Shown: in pieces, positions 36,119-44,655 of the stretch
Layout of the letters: each line of letters opens with the position of its first letter
How positions within the stretch are numbered: the stretch's first letter is position 1
Origin: Exiguobacterium sp.
Lineage (GTDB): Bacteria > Bacillota > Bacilli > Exiguobacteriales > Exiguobacteriaceae
Assembly (NCBI RefSeq): GCF_020832205.1
Contig: NZ_JAFIFD010000025.1
Location: 1 to 47,437 of the forward strand
Reading direction: 5' to 3'
DNA: 47,437 nt
Notes under the pieces: model-generated
Database searches by the model: none
What the model was told of the DNA's origin: nothing
What the model saw: only the letters and a program-made list of their open reading frames with translations
Made by a program: the position numbers and the translations under genes

Positions 36119-36664
36119 TTAGAACGAGACGCGAACGTTCTCGCGTTCTTCCTCTCGCGCCTCGAGCATGTCACGCTTCTCAAAATGATGGAGCGAGGCG
36201 ATGACGTTCGTCGGCACCGATTCGATTTTCGTATTATATTTCATGACCGTGTTGTTATAGAGCTGTCTTGAGTACGCGACTTTGTTTTCCGTTTGCGTCA
36301 ACTCTTCTTGAAGCATCTTGAAGTTCTCGTTCGCCTTCAAATCAGGATACGCCTCGCGAAGTGCGAACAGATTTTTCAGCGCGCCGCTCAACTGATCGTT
36401 TATTTCCATTTGTTCTTGCCGCGTCGATCTTGCTCCCATCTGATTGCGAAGCTCGACGACTTTCGCGAGCGTCTCTTCTTCATGTTTCGCGTACCCTTTC
36501 ACCGTCTCGACCAAGTTCGGAATCAAGTCGTAGCGACGTTTCAGTTGCACATCAATTTGAGCCCAAGCCTCATCGACCCAATTTCGATACTTCACTAGAC
36601 CGTTATAGGCCGAAAAATAAATGACGGCCAGCAAGATGATGACTCCTAATCCAATCCACAACAT
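36119..36664 (-). CDS. lemA: LemA family protein
   Basis: The 181-aa protein has one N-terminal membrane helix (about 2-20) followed by a long helical outer domain with the family hallmarks YNGLVKYRNWVDEAWAQIDVQLKRRYDLIPNLV and FALREAYPDLKANENFKMLQEEL. LemA proteins have no established biochemical activity; the pairing with HtpX suggests a shared role in envelope quality control. GAGGTG about 7 bases before the ATG at 36664 sets the start. A short intergenic region of 140 bases upstream separates it from the divergent Nudix gene. Confidence 0.92.
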   Translation of the reverse strand: MLWIGLGVIILLAVIYFSAYNGLVKYRNWVDEAWAQIDVQLKRRYDLIPNLVETVKGYAKHEEETLAKVVELRNQMGARSTRQEQMEINDQLSGALKNLFALREAYPDLKANENFKMLQEELTQTENKVAYSRQLYNNTVMKYNTKIESVPTNVIASLHHFEKRDMLEAREEERENVRVSF

Positions 36665-36807
36665 ATCCAAGCACCTCATTTCTTGATTTACTCCTGTTTT
36701 AATTCCCGTTCCTCGTATACGATAAGCTTATCTTTTACAAAAATAAGGAAAAGACACAGTCTAGGCTGAATCGTGTCAACAAATCGTCATCAGAAAGGAA
36801 AGATGGT

Positions 36808-37215
36808 ATGCCAGAAACGATCGTCGTTGCCGTGAAAGCGGTCATCGTCCATGAAGGAAAGCTTTTGATCGCAAAACGTTCGATTGAAGACGAGGTCGAT
36901 CCCGGCACGTGGGAACTCATCGGCGGCAAAATTGATTTCGGCGAGCGGCTCGAGATGGCCCTCGAACGTGAAGTCGAGGAAGAAGTCGGCTTGCGCGTCA
37001 CCGTCACCCAACTGTTATATGCGACGACATTTTTGACCGACCCGAGCCGGCAAGTGGTGATTTTGACTTACCTATGTCGTCCAGCTTCGACGACTGTCGC
37101 CTTGTCATTCGAACATAGCGATGCCGCTTGGGTGACACCGCTTGAGGCGAAGGAACGCTTGCACCCGCGGATCGTGGATGATTTGACCGCCCATGCTGTT
37201 TGGCAGCACGTTTGA
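36808..37215 (+). CDS. Nudix hydrolase
   Basis: The 135-aa cytoplasmic hydrolase has a complete Nudix box (GGKIDFGERLEMALEREVEEEVGL, about 39-62) with the REVEEE metal-binding glutamates. It should cleave a nucleoside diphosphate linked to another group; the family does not reveal which. The start of the protein (ETIVVAVKAVIVHEGKLLIAKRS) fits the NTP-pyrophosphatase type. AGAAAGGAAAG precedes the ATG. It is followed 33 bases later by the M20 peptidase gene and may share its message. Confidence 0.9.
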   Translation: MPETIVVAVKAVIVHEGKLLIAKRSIEDEVDPGTWELIGGKIDFGERLEMALEREVEEEVGLRVTVTQLLYATTFLTDPSRQVVILTYLCRPASTTVALSFEHSDAAWVTPLEAKERLHPRIVDDLTAHAVWQHV

Positions 37216-37248
37216 TCGACCATTATATATAGGATTGGAGTGTTCTCG

Positions 37249-38430
37249 ATGTTTGTCACAACGCTTGATGCCCGACTGACCGATTTATATGAAGAGATGG
37301 TGACGCTGCGCCGTCACTTCCACCAACATCCTGAACTCTCATTCGAAGAACAGGAGACGCCTCGTTTCATCGCGCGTTATTTGCGCGACCTCGGCGTTGA
37401 TGTCCGCGAAGGCGTCGGCGGCAACGGTGTCGTCGGGAGAATCAAAGGTGGGAGCGGGCCGACGATTGCGTTCCGGGCCGACTTTGACGCGTTACCGATT
37501 CAAGACTTAAAAGACGTACCGTATCGTTCGAAAGTGAATGGGGCGATGCATGCGTGCGGTCACGATGCTCACACGGCCTCCCTGCTCGTCCTTGCGAAAG
37601 TGCTCGTCGAGGCCGAGTTGCCCGGCGATATCGTGTTGATTCATCAGTTTGCCGAAGAACTCGCACCCGGCGGAGCCAAACCGATGATTGAAGATGGCTG
37701 TCTCGACGGCGTCGACTATATATACGGCGTGCACATTTGGACACCGCTTCCGTTCGGGACAATCGGCGTCAAAACCGGTCCGATCATGGCGGCAGCCGAC
37801 CGTTTCGAATTGACAATCAAAGGTAAAGGCGGTCATGGCGCCATCCCGCAACATACGGTCGATGCACTCATGGTCGGTGTCAATGTCGCGAGCCAGCTTC
37901 AACAAGTCGTGAGCCGCCGCGTCGACCCGCTTGAACCGGCCGTCTTGACGATTGGCACGTTTGAAGCTGGTCAAGCTTTCAACGTCATCGCGGACGAAGC
38001 CCGGCTGTCAGGAACCGTGCGAACGTTCAATCCGGACACGCAAGCGCGAATGATTCAAGAGATTGAACGGATCATCGCCACGACGTGTGCCGGAAGCGGC
38101 GCCGACTACGATTTGACTTACATCCAAGGTTATCCTGCGGTCATCAACCATCCGATCGAAACAGATCACATCCGCCAATCGGCCGCGAACGTCGTCGGGG
38201 AAGCCGGTATCGTCGAGATGGCTCCGCTCATGGTCGGTGAGGACTTCGCATACTACTTGCAACACGTCCCGGGCAGCTTCTTCTTTGCCGGTGCCGGCAA
38301 TCCGGAGCGAGGCGCCATCTTCCCGCACCACCATCCCCGCTTTGATGTCGACGAACGGGCCATGCTCCATATGGCGCGCATCTTGATGAATGCCGCGTTC
38401 GAGACGTGGGCAAGCACAAAAGAGGAGTGA
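37249..38430 (+). CDS. M20 family amidohydrolase / peptidase
   Basis: The 393-aa metal-dependent amidohydrolase belongs to the M20D family (hippurate hydrolase, N-acetyl-amino-acid or acetyldiaminopimelate deacetylase-like). Metal ligands lie in MHACGHDAHTA near 95, QFAEELAPGGA near 130, GVHIW near 160, and the C-terminal HHPRFDVDE. The dimerisation domain starts at DRFELTIKGKGGHGAIP. The precise substrate cannot be told. GGAG 8 bases upstream favours the ATG at 37249 over the GTG at 37240. Confidence 0.88.
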   Translation: MFVTTLDARLTDLYEEMVTLRRHFHQHPELSFEEQETPRFIARYLRDLGVDVREGVGGNGVVGRIKGGSGPTIAFRADFDALPIQDLKDVPYRSKVNGAMHACGHDAHTASLLVLAKVLVEAELPGDIVLIHQFAEELAPGGAKPMIEDGCLDGVDYIYGVHIWTPLPFGTIGVKTGPIMAAADRFELTIKGKGGHGAIPQHTVDALMVGVNVASQLQQVVSRRVDPLEPAVLTIGTFEAGQAFNVIADEARLSGTVRTFNPDTQARMIQEIERIIATTCAGSGADYDLTYIQGYPAVINHPIETDHIRQSAANVVGEAGIVEMAPLMVGEDFAYYLQHVPGSFFFAGAGNPERGAIFPHHHPRFDVDERAMLHMARILMNAAFETWASTKEE

Positions 38431-38459
38431 CGCGAATCGCGTCATTCCTCTTTTTCTTC
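38424..38459. terminator. Bidirectional terminator between M20 and CNNM/HlyC genes
   Basis: GAGGAGTGACGCG pairs with CGCGTCATTCCTC and TTTTTC follows. It overlaps the 3' ends of both convergent genes. Confidence 0.8.
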
Positions 38460-39764
38460 AGGTAATACGGAAATGAGCACTTGGTCGACTCGCTTCCCGT
38501 CCATATCGACGACTTCAAAGCGCAGGCCATACGCCTCGACGATGGACCCCCGTGTCGGGAAGTCACCGAGCGTGTAGATGACGAGACCAGCGAGCGTATG
38601 ATAAGCGTTCTTTCCCTCATCAAACCGGGCGTCCCGAATACCGAGCGTCCGTTTCAAGTCTTCGATGCTGAGCAAGCCGTCCGCTAAATACGTGCCGTCT
38701 TCTCGGCGCACGACGTCCGGCGGTTCTTCTTCAATCATCACTTCGCCGACAATCTCTTCAAGGATATCAAACAGCGTGACGAGTCCGAGAAAACCGCCGT
38801 ACTCGTCTAAGACGAACGCAATCGGCGAACCGGTCTGTTGCATCATTTGGAGCACTTGGCTCGCTTCTCGTTGCTTCGGCACGATGAGCGGTTGTTTAAT
38901 TTTTTTGAGGATGTCAGAAGGGGTTAATAACTCAGGCAACATCAACACGTCGCGAACATCGACGTAACCGACGAACTCATCGAGCGTTCCCCTCCCGACA
39001 GGCAGTTTGCTATGCTTACTCTCATAGACAGCGGCGTGGATTTCTTCCATCGTGTCTTCTAAATCGATCCATTCGAGCGTCGTCCGCGGTTGCATCAACT
39101 CGTAAATCAATTGATCGTGAAATGCAAACACACGCTCGACTTGCTGCACTTCTTCATGGGCGAACTGGCCTTGCTGCGCCCCTTCGAACAACAGCTGCTT
39201 GATTTCAAGCTCCGTCTCCCCATCCGTTCGCTCCGCCTTCAATCCGAGCAGTTTAAACAAGAACAACGTCGACTTCGACAAAACCCAAATGAACGGTCGC
39301 ATCACTTTGCTGAATAGATCGAGCGCAGGAATGATCGCCATCGTCACTCGTTCCGGCGCGACGAGCGCGATCCGCTTCGGGACGAGTTCGCCGATAATGA
39401 GCGACAAATACGTGATGACCGTGACGACGAGGACATAACCGACGGTCGATGCCGATTGCGCACTCATCCCAAGCTGTTCGAACAAATTTCCGACCGGAGT
39501 CGAGAACCGCGCGCCCCCGTAAGCCCCGTTGATGATCCCGATTAACGTGATTCCGACTTGAACGGTCGATAATAAATCCGTCGGATCTTTTGAATACTTT
39601 AACGCAATTTGAGCGCTCCGCTTCCCTTGGGCCGCCTCCACTTCAAGCTTCGACGGTTTCGACGAGATGAGCGCGATTTCGGTCATCGCAAAAATCCCGT
39701 TTAACACAATTAAGAATAAGACGATCATCAAATCAATCCATATAGATGCACCCACCGTATTCAT
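38442..39764 (-). CDS. CNNM/HlyC-CorC family membrane protein
   Basis: The 440-aa protein has a DUF21 membrane domain (about 8-195; NGIFAMTEIALISS, GITLIGIINGAYGGA and LIIGELVPKRIAL are typical), a CBS pair (about 220-340; FVGYVDVRDVL, IAFVLDEYGGFLGLVTLFDILEEIVG) and a C-terminal CorC_HlyC transporter-associated domain. Relatives export or sense magnesium or sodium (MpfA/YhdP/YrkA type); haemolysin naming is historical. It is a single gene with its own weak ribosome site AGGAG. Confidence 0.9.
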   Translation of the reverse strand: MNTVGASIWIDLMIVLFLIVLNGIFAMTEIALISSKPSKLEVEAAQGKRSAQIALKYSKDPTDLLSTVQVGITLIGIINGAYGGARFSTPVGNLFEQLGMSAQSASTVGYVLVVTVITYLSLIIGELVPKRIALVAPERVTMAIIPALDLFSKVMRPFIWVLSKSTLFLFKLLGLKAERTDGETELEIKQLLFEGAQQGQFAHEEVQQVERVFAFHDQLIYELMQPRTTLEWIDLEDTMEEIHAAVYESKHSKLPVGRGTLDEFVGYVDVRDVLMLPELLTPSDILKKIKQPLIVPKQREASQVLQMMQQTGSPIAFVLDEYGGFLGLVTLFDILEEIVGEVMIEEEPPDVVRREDGTYLADGLLSIEDLKRTLGIRDARFDEGKNAYHTLAGLVIYTLGDFPTRGSIVEAYGLRFEVVDMDGKRVDQVLISVLPEEKEE

Positions 39765-39826
39765 CACTCCTATGTTCGTTCATCAACTGATGATATATAC
39801 TCATTTGTACCCGTTTTATACATGAA

Positions 39827-39857
39827 AAAAGCCACTTCAACTTTCAAGCGGCTTCCT
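39827..39857 (-). terminator. Terminator of the YdcZ-Crp-YdcZ operon
   Basis: On the minus strand AAGCCGCTT pairs with AAGTGGCTT (one mismatch) and TTTTTTC follows. It overlaps the last codons of the gene at 39844. Confidence 0.65.
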
Positions 39858-40314
39858 TCATCGATTCACGTTGCACCGCCACGGCCTGTGACTGTTTGAA
39901 GATGGCGACGCCGAGCAGTAACATCATCAAGCCGATAACTTGTCCGGGTGACAATGCGAGTTTTGGCATGCCAAAGGCGCCGAACAAATCGACACCGAGC
40001 GCCCAAACCAATTGCGCCACGAGGATGATTGATACCGACAGCGTCGGACCAAGCAGTTGAATGCTTCGCATGACACAAAAGACGACACCGACGCCGAGCA
40101 AACCGCCGAGCGCGTACAGCGGTGAAATCTCGAATACGCCTCGGATGTTGCCCCCGAATAACGCGAGCGGAACGAGCGAACCGATGAGTCCGACGACAAA
40201 CACGAGCACCGTCGTCGCCCATGCGCCAAGGTGGACGTTCATTTTCGCATTGACGGCCGCTTGCACGCTAATGAACGCGCCCGCGACGGCTGAACAGATG
40301 ATTCCCATAATCAT
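39844..40314 (-). CDS. YdcZ/DUF606-family small transporter (second of pair)
   Basis: The 156-aa protein has five membrane helices, matching the DUF606/YdcZ family, a half-size relative of EamA/DMT transporters. Key parts are AGAFISVQAAVNAKMNVHLGAWATT at the start and SVSIILVAQLVWALGVDLFGAFG in the fourth helix. Such proteins often come in pairs and may form antiparallel heterodimers. The companion is at 41011-41436, with a Crp-family regulator gene between. Substrate unknown. AAGGAG lies 7 bases before the ATG. Confidence 0.85.
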   Translation of the reverse strand: MIMGIICSAVAGAFISVQAAVNAKMNVHLGAWATTVLVFVVGLIGSLVPLALFGGNIRGVFEISPLYALGGLLGVGVVFCVMRSIQLLGPTLSVSIILVAQLVWALGVDLFGAFGMPKLALSPGQVIGLMMLLLGVAIFKQSQAVAVQRESMKEAA

Positions 40315-40325
40315 AATGATTCTCC

Positions 40326-40997
40326 TTACTCATAGAGCATGCCATTGGCACGCTGCTTTAATCGTTCCATATCCAAAATCTTCACTTGTTTACGCGTCCG
40401 TTCGACGAGCCCTTCGTCCGCAAACGCCTGCAACGTCCGGTTCAAGTGTCGATAGCTCGTCCCGAGCCATTCGGCCACTTCTTTTCGCTTCAATTGACTC
40501 ATGTCAGTTTGGAACAAGTCGTTCCCGGACTCACTGAGCGAGACGAGGTACCCGGCGAGACGTTCCTCAAGCGTTGACATCAAATGATTCGACGACGCGT
40601 TCGCCTCGATGAACAATTTTTCCGACACACCGCGCAATAGATGTTCCGTGAACTCGATGGTCCGGTTATGCGTCCGCAACACTTCGAACGGGATGCGTAA
40701 ACAAACGACCGGCCCGACCGCCTCGACCGTATGGAGCACGTGGCGCCCGCTCGCGTATTCGATGTCCCCGATCAATGTCGGCGCCGCTTTCAAGCGGAGC
40801 AGGCGCAACTTGCCCTCTTCACTGAGCGTGTAAATTTTGACGCGCCCTTCTAACACGACGAACAAGGCGTCAATGACCTGGTCGTTCGCGCAAAGCATCG
40901 CCCCGGACGGATATGTCACGATCGAGGCGCGGGCGAGCGTCTGCTCAGAAAACAGATGATGCCAACCGAGACGAATCAATGCGTCTTCTACTTTCAT
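40326..40997 (-). CDS. Crp/Fnr-family transcriptional regulator
   Basis: The 223-aa regulator has a cyclic-nucleotide-binding-like beta-roll (about 15-120, FVVLEGRVKIYTLSEEGKLRLLRL), a dimer helix and a winged helix (about 150-215) with MSQLKRKEVAEWLGTSYRHLNRTLQAFADEGLVE as helix-turn-helix. It resembles YeiL-like regulators. There is no Fnr-type N-terminal Cys cluster; one Cys is near residue 37 and another near 98. It lies between the two YdcZ genes in one operon and probably controls it. Confidence 0.9.
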   Translation of the reverse strand: MKVEDALIRLGWHHLFSEQTLARASIVTYPSGAMLCANDQVIDALFVVLEGRVKIYTLSEEGKLRLLRLKAAPTLIGDIEYASGRHVLHTVEAVGPVVCLRIPFEVLRTHNRTIEFTEHLLRGVSEKLFIEANASSNHLMSTLEERLAGYLVSLSESGNDLFQTDMSQLKRKEVAEWLGTSYRHLNRTLQAFADEGLVERTRKQVKILDMERLKQRANGMLYE

Positions 40998-41010
40998 ACC
41001 GGTCCCCTCC

Positions 41011-41436
41011 TCACGTAAACGTATATACTCCGATGCCGATGACCATTAGGCTGAGTCCAATGACCTGCCCTACGGTGACCGGCTTTTTCGCGACACCGAA
41101 CCAGCCGTTCGAATCGATTAAAAACGCCCCGATCAGTTGGGCGACAAGCAATACACAAATCGCCCACGTCACACCGAGCTGTTGAATCGCGGTCAACTCT
41201 CCAAAGACGACGAACACACCGAACAGCCCGCCCAAACTGTAATACCATGGCACACGTCGAAACGCGGTCACATCCCCGTCGCGCTTGAACGCGTAGATCA
41301 GTAGCGCAAGCACCAACCCGACAAGGTGAACGACGGTGACGGATAGCCACGCTCCGACCGCATAGCCGAGTTTGGCGTTAAAGATGCCTTGCAAGGCGAT
41401 GAACGTGCCTGAAAGCACAGCAAATAGTATCCCCAT
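41011..41436 (-). CDS. YdcZ/DUF606-family small transporter (first of pair)
   Basis: The 141-aa protein has five membrane helices and shares the DUF606 pattern with the gene at 39844 (SGTFIALQGIFNAKLGYAVGAWLS; WAICVLLVAQLIGAFLIDSNGWFG). The two differ enough to form a heteromer rather than be a recent copy. AGGAGG lies 7 bases before the ATG. It is the first gene of the operon, directly after two dyad symmetries (41452-41485, 41496-41507). Confidence 0.85.
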   Translation of the reverse strand: MGILFAVLSGTFIALQGIFNAKLGYAVGAWLSVTVVHLVGLVLALLIYAFKRDGDVTAFRRVPWYYSLGGLFGVFVVFGELTAIQQLGVTWAICVLLVAQLIGAFLIDSNGWFGVAKKPVTVGQVIGLSLMVIGIGVYTFT

Positions 41437-41451
41437 CTTTCTTTCTTCCTC

Positions 41452-41507
41452 CTATCTTCTCGTCTGACTGTACGTGAGAAGATAGCGTTTGAAAAGGACA
41501 TATGTCC
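41452..41507 (-). promoter_or_regulatory. Two dyad symmetries before the YdcZ-Crp operon
   Basis: CTATCTTCTC (41452-41461) and GAGAAGATAG (41476-41485) form a perfect 10-bp inverted repeat with a 14-base centre, touching the ribosome site. GGACATATGTCC (41496-41507) is a perfect palindrome just upstream. Either could be the operator of the Crp-family regulator in the operon. The first could also be an RNA hairpin. Confidence 0.45.
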
Positions 41508-41545
41508 AAAAAAGAGACAACCTCGGAATAATCCAAGGTTGCCTA
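41505..41545 (-). terminator. Terminator of the DJ-1/PfpI gene
   Basis: On the minus strand CAACCTTGGA pairs with TCCGAGGTTG (one G-U) across a short loop, followed by TCTCTTTTTT. Confidence 0.7.
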
Positions 41546-41550
41546 GTTCG

Positions 41551-42210
41551 TTATTGGAGCTGTTTTACGATTTCCTCGGCCACGCGGGCTGACGATTGCG
41601 GGTTTTGACCTGTGACGAGACGCTCGTCGACAGCGACGTTGACCGCCCAGTTGTCGGCCCCATCAAAGTCGCCGCCTTTCTCGCGAAGTGCCGTCTCAAG
41701 CAGGAACGGCACCGCTGTATCGAGTTGCATCTCGCGCTCTTCGGCATCCGTGAAGCCCGTCACTCGTTTGCCTTTCACGAGCGGTTCACCATTACTCAAC
41801 TTGACGTTGACGAGTCCGATCGGTCCGTGACAAACTGCTCCTACCACGTTCCCGTTCTCATAGACATCACGTACGACGCGTTGTAACGTTTCACTGTTCG
41901 GGAAGTCGACGACCGTCCCATGTCCACCCGGGAGGAAGACGGCATCATACGTGTCGTCTGCCACTTGCTCGAGACGAACCGTATTCTTTAACAAGTCTTT
42001 TGTATTTAGAACTTCTTGTGACAAGCCTTCCTCGAGACTGTTCGCATCGATCGGCACGTCTCCGCCCTCGATGCTCGCTACGGTCACTTTGTATCCTTGC
42101 TTCTCGAATTGGAGATACGGCGCAGCGAACTCTTCGAGCCAAAGTCCTGTATCGTGGCCGTTCTCTAGTTTATTTGCAGACGTCGCGATGATCAATACAT
42201 GTTTAGACAT
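41551..42210 (-). CDS. DJ-1/PfpI family protein (Hsp31-like)
   Basis: The 219-aa protein belongs to the class I glutamine-amidotransferase-like superfamily. The nucleophile elbow AVCHGPIGL carries the catalytic Cys. DDTYDAVFLPGGHGTVVDF and the early HDTGLWLEEFAAPYLQFEKQGY match Hsp31-like/YraA-type chaperone-glyoxalases. It probably repairs glycated molecules or removes methylglyoxal, or acts as a chaperone. AAGGAGG upstream allows either of two ATGs; I use 42210. Confidence 0.88.
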   Translation of the reverse strand: MSKHVLIIATSANKLENGHDTGLWLEEFAAPYLQFEKQGYKVTVASIEGGDVPIDANSLEEGLSQEVLNTKDLLKNTVRLEQVADDTYDAVFLPGGHGTVVDFPNSETLQRVVRDVYENGNVVGAVCHGPIGLVNVKLSNGEPLVKGKRVTGFTDAEEREMQLDTAVPFLLETALREKGGDFDGADNWAVNVAVDERLVTGQNPQSSARVAEEIVKQLQ

Positions 42211-42391
42211 CATCAATTCCTCCTTCTGAAATGAGCATACGACATAGTTGTTCCCGCTCTCCTCACCTTCAAACCATCAAACGCTCGCCCCGTCTGAACG
42301 TAAAACTTTTTTTAACCTGGTCTTTTTTTGAAAATGGACGCGTCCCCTCGTGCGCGTATACTGGTCACATCAGCCAGCAGGAGGGATTGTC

Positions 42392-42484
42392 GTGACGAAA
42401 TCGATACTGGAATGGGGATTTCTTGCCGTCGCCGCTTTGATCGTTCTATTGATTGTGCTCGGTGGATTGACGTCGGTTCACTAG
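42392..42484 (+). CDS. 30-aa single-pass membrane peptide upstream of gldA
   Basis: A GTG start with AGGAGGGA in front encodes MTKSILEWGFLAVAALIVLL and then IVLGGLTSVH. It is one hydrophobic helix with a basic N terminus. A promoter-like TATACT lies about 35 bases upstream and a hairpin (42507-42534) follows. Function unknown. Confidence 0.55.
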   Translation: MTKSILEWGFLAVAALIVLLIVLGGLTSVH

Positions 42485-42506
42485 AATGTCACACGAATCA
42501 TCGTTT

Positions 42507-42534
42507 CAACTCTGTTCCAAATCGGGAAGAGTTG
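42507..42534 (+). terminator. Hairpin between the small peptide gene and gldA
   Basis: CAACTC-tg-TTCC pairs with GGAA-GAGTTG. The T tail is poor (TATTGT), so it may only attenuate read-through into gldA. Confidence 0.4.
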
Positions 42535-42578
42535 TATTGTCGTCCGTCGTCACATTCATTTGAGAAAGGATGTTGATT

Positions 42579-43685
42579 ATGTCAGAACGCGTTTTCATCA
42601 GCCCCGCGAAATATGTGCAAGGCAAGAATACGATTGATCACATCGGGAAGCATGTCGCTCATTTCGGTTCCAAAGCGTTGCTCATCGCTGACGATATCGT
42701 TTGGCGCATCATCGGTGAACGAGTGACCGCTTCATTGTCGGCGAGTGACGTCGAGACCGAAAAAGCCGACTTTTCCGGGGAGGCGTCTCGCCACGAGATT
42801 GAACGCATCGCCGCTGCCGCGAAAGAGAACCACGTCTCGTTCGTGATCGGCATGGGCGGTGGAAAGACGCTCGATACGGCCAAAGCGGTCGCTGACGAGC
42901 TCGATGCCCGCATCGTCATCGTACCGACCATCGCCTCGACGGACGCCCCGACGAGTGCTTTATCGGTCATTTATACCGACGAAGGGAACTTCGAGACGTA
43001 TCGCTTCTATAAGAAGAATCCAGACCTCGTGCTCGTCGACACGAAACTGATCGCCGAAGCACCGGCCCGTTTCCTCGCCTCAGGCATTGCTGATGCGCTC
43101 GCGACGTGGGTCGAGGTCCGGAGCGTCCTCGCCTTTGGCGGGAAGACGATGGCCGGTGGCGTTCCGACCATCGCCGCTGAAGCCATCGCCAAACGTTGCG
43201 AGGAAGTGTTGTTCGACTACGGGATTCCTGCTTATGAGTCGGTTCAGGCGAAAGTCGTCACACCCGCACTCGAGGCGGTCGTCGAGGCGAACACGCTCCT
43301 CAGCGGTCTCGGTTTCGAGAGCGGCGGTTTGGCCGCGGCCCACGCCATCCATAACGGCTTCACCGCCCTCGATGGTGACATTCACCACTTAACGCATGGC
43401 GAGAAAGTCGCGTTCGGGACGCTCGTCCAGCTAGCGCTCGAAGGACAGACGCAAGAAGAGTTTGAACGGTATGTCGCGTTATATATGGCCCTCGACTTGC
43501 CGGTCACACTCGAAGACGTGAAATTGAAAGACGCCTCACGAGAAGACATCTTAAAAGTCGGACAAGCCGCTACTGCAGAAGGGGAGACGATTCATAGCGG
43601 TTTTGATGTCACGCCGGAAGAAGTCGCGGACGCCATCATCGCTGCCGACCGTTACGCCCGCTTGTACCAAGCGAAGCTCCACTAA
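42579..43685 (+). CDS. gldA: Glycerol dehydrogenase
   Basis: The 368-aa iron/zinc-type alcohol dehydrogenase oxidises glycerol to dihydroxyacetone with NAD. Family signatures are [10 protein letters not shown] at the start, the nucleotide site [33 protein letters not shown], and zinc ligands in [18 protein letters not shown] and [11 protein letters not shown]. Length is normal. GAAAGG 9 bases before the ATG at 42579 decides the start. No dihydroxyacetone kinase gene is adjacent. Confidence 0.94.
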   Translation: MSERVFISPAKYVQGKNTIDHIGKHVAHFGSKALLIADDIVWRIIGERVTASLSASDVETEKADFSGEASRHEIERIAAAAKENHVSFVIGMGGGKTLDTAKAVADELDARIVIVPTIASTDAPTSALSVIYTDEGNFETYRFYKKNPDLVLVDTKLIAEAPARFLASGIADALATWVEVRSVLAFGGKTMAGGVPTIAAEAIAKRCEEVLFDYGIPAYESVQAKVVTPALEAVVEANTLLSGLGFESGGLAAAHAIHNGFTALDGDIHHLTHGEKVAFGTLVQLALEGQTQEEFERYVALYMALDLPVTLEDVKLKDASREDILKVGQAATAEGETIHSGFDVTPEEVADAIIAADRYARLYQAKLH

Positions 43686-43686
43686 T

Positions 43687-43727
43687 GAAAAACGAGGATC
43701 AGCGCCCAGGCTGATCCTCGTTTTTCT
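43687..43727. terminator. Bidirectional terminator after gldA
   Basis: AAAAACGAGGATCAGC pairs with GCTGATCCTCGTTTTT around GCCCAG. It lies between convergent genes. Confidence 0.88.
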
Positions 43728-44175
43728 GTTTTGCGGAGACGATGAACGTCAAGGCGATGCCGATGACCATGCAACTTACAGTCAACGCGAAGAACGTCAA
43801 TTGGTTCGCGTAGATGATGTTCGTGAATTGGTTCCATCCCGTCGCGTACGTCGCGTTGGCAGAATCACGAATCCCGTCCCGAAGGTCGTTTGCTTGGCCG
43901 GTATTGACCGTAAGCGCGATCGCTGCCATGACGATGCCACCAACTATCAGTCCGAACCGCCCGAGCGGATGGACCGATTGCACCGTCCGCCGTGCGAGCC
44001 GAATCGTGATCCATACGAACAACAAAACGAACGGCCAACCGATGAGGAGGACGAGCACGTACGGATTTCCTTCCGCTGCTGGTTCAGTATAAGCAGCCGT
44101 CATCGTCTCACCGAGTTTGAATAAAATAAACGTGATCAACGTGATGATGAACCACGCTTTTATCAATTTTTCCAT
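43699..44175 (-). CDS. Four-helix membrane protein of unknown function
   Basis: I do not recognise this 158-aa protein. It shows four membrane helices (about 6-24, 40-60, 73-92 and 126-148) and a polar outer or inner loop between helices 3 and 4 (NTGQANDLRDGIRDSANATYATGWNQF). A basic stretch (RLARRTVQSVHPLGR) after helix 2 suggests a cytoplasmic loop. GAGGTG precedes the ATG. The next gene upstream on this strand is another small membrane protein, but a terminator separates them. Confidence 0.65.
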   Translation of the reverse strand: MEKLIKAWFIITLITFILFKLGETMTAAYTEPAAEGNPYVLVLLIGWPFVLLFVWITIRLARRTVQSVHPLGRFGLIVGGIVMAAIALTVNTGQANDLRDGIRDSANATYATGWNQFTNIIYANQLTFFALTVSCMVIGIALTFIVSAKQKNEDQPGR

Positions 44176-44198
44176 AACAACACCTCGTCCTCAGTATA

Positions 44199-44233
44199 GC
44201 AAAAACACCGCATGCCTTGGCATACGGTGTCGC
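44199..44233 (-). terminator. Terminator of the 72-aa membrane protein gene
   Basis: On the minus strand ACACCGTATGCC pairs with GGCATGCGGTGT and TTTTTGC follows. Confidence 0.8.
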
Positions 44234-44234
44234 G

Positions 44235-44453
44235 TCACGCCTTCGGACGAATCGCGTAATACACTAAGATGACGAGCCACGTCCATATCCCGGTGAAAAT
44301 CCCGAGAATGCCGACGATGAAGAATCCGAGCGGAATCATCGATTTCGTCCGGTTGTAATCTTTCCACATGTCCGATAGCCCTTTGATGTTGAAATACAAA
44401 AAGGCGAAGAACAAAATGAGCAATAAAAGCGGTAAGCCGAAAATGAGTTCCAT
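44235..44453 (-). CDS. Small two-helix membrane protein of unknown function
   Basis: The 72-aa protein has two membrane helices (about 3-24 and 40-67) joined by a charged loop (KGLSDMWKDYNRTKSM). AAGGAG lies at a good distance from the ATG and a strong terminator follows, so it is a real single gene. I know no function for it. Confidence 0.7.
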   Translation of the reverse strand: MELIFGLPLLLLILFFAFLYFNIKGLSDMWKDYNRTKSMIPLGFFIVGILGIFTGIWTWLVILVYYAIRPKA

Positions 44454-44655
44454 ACGATCACTCCTTCCAAGTCTCGACCAGTCTCTCTACAATCAGTGTA
44501 CTGTTTTCTCACATATGGCGCATCGGGCTTTGGCTGTATCCTATGATGGCCATGAGGCGGAGACGGTCATGACCCTATTCCCTATTCGTTCCTCTTTTCA
44601 ACATTTGAAAAAAAGGGAAAAACACAACTATCGAGTGAGAAGGAGGAAAAACATC

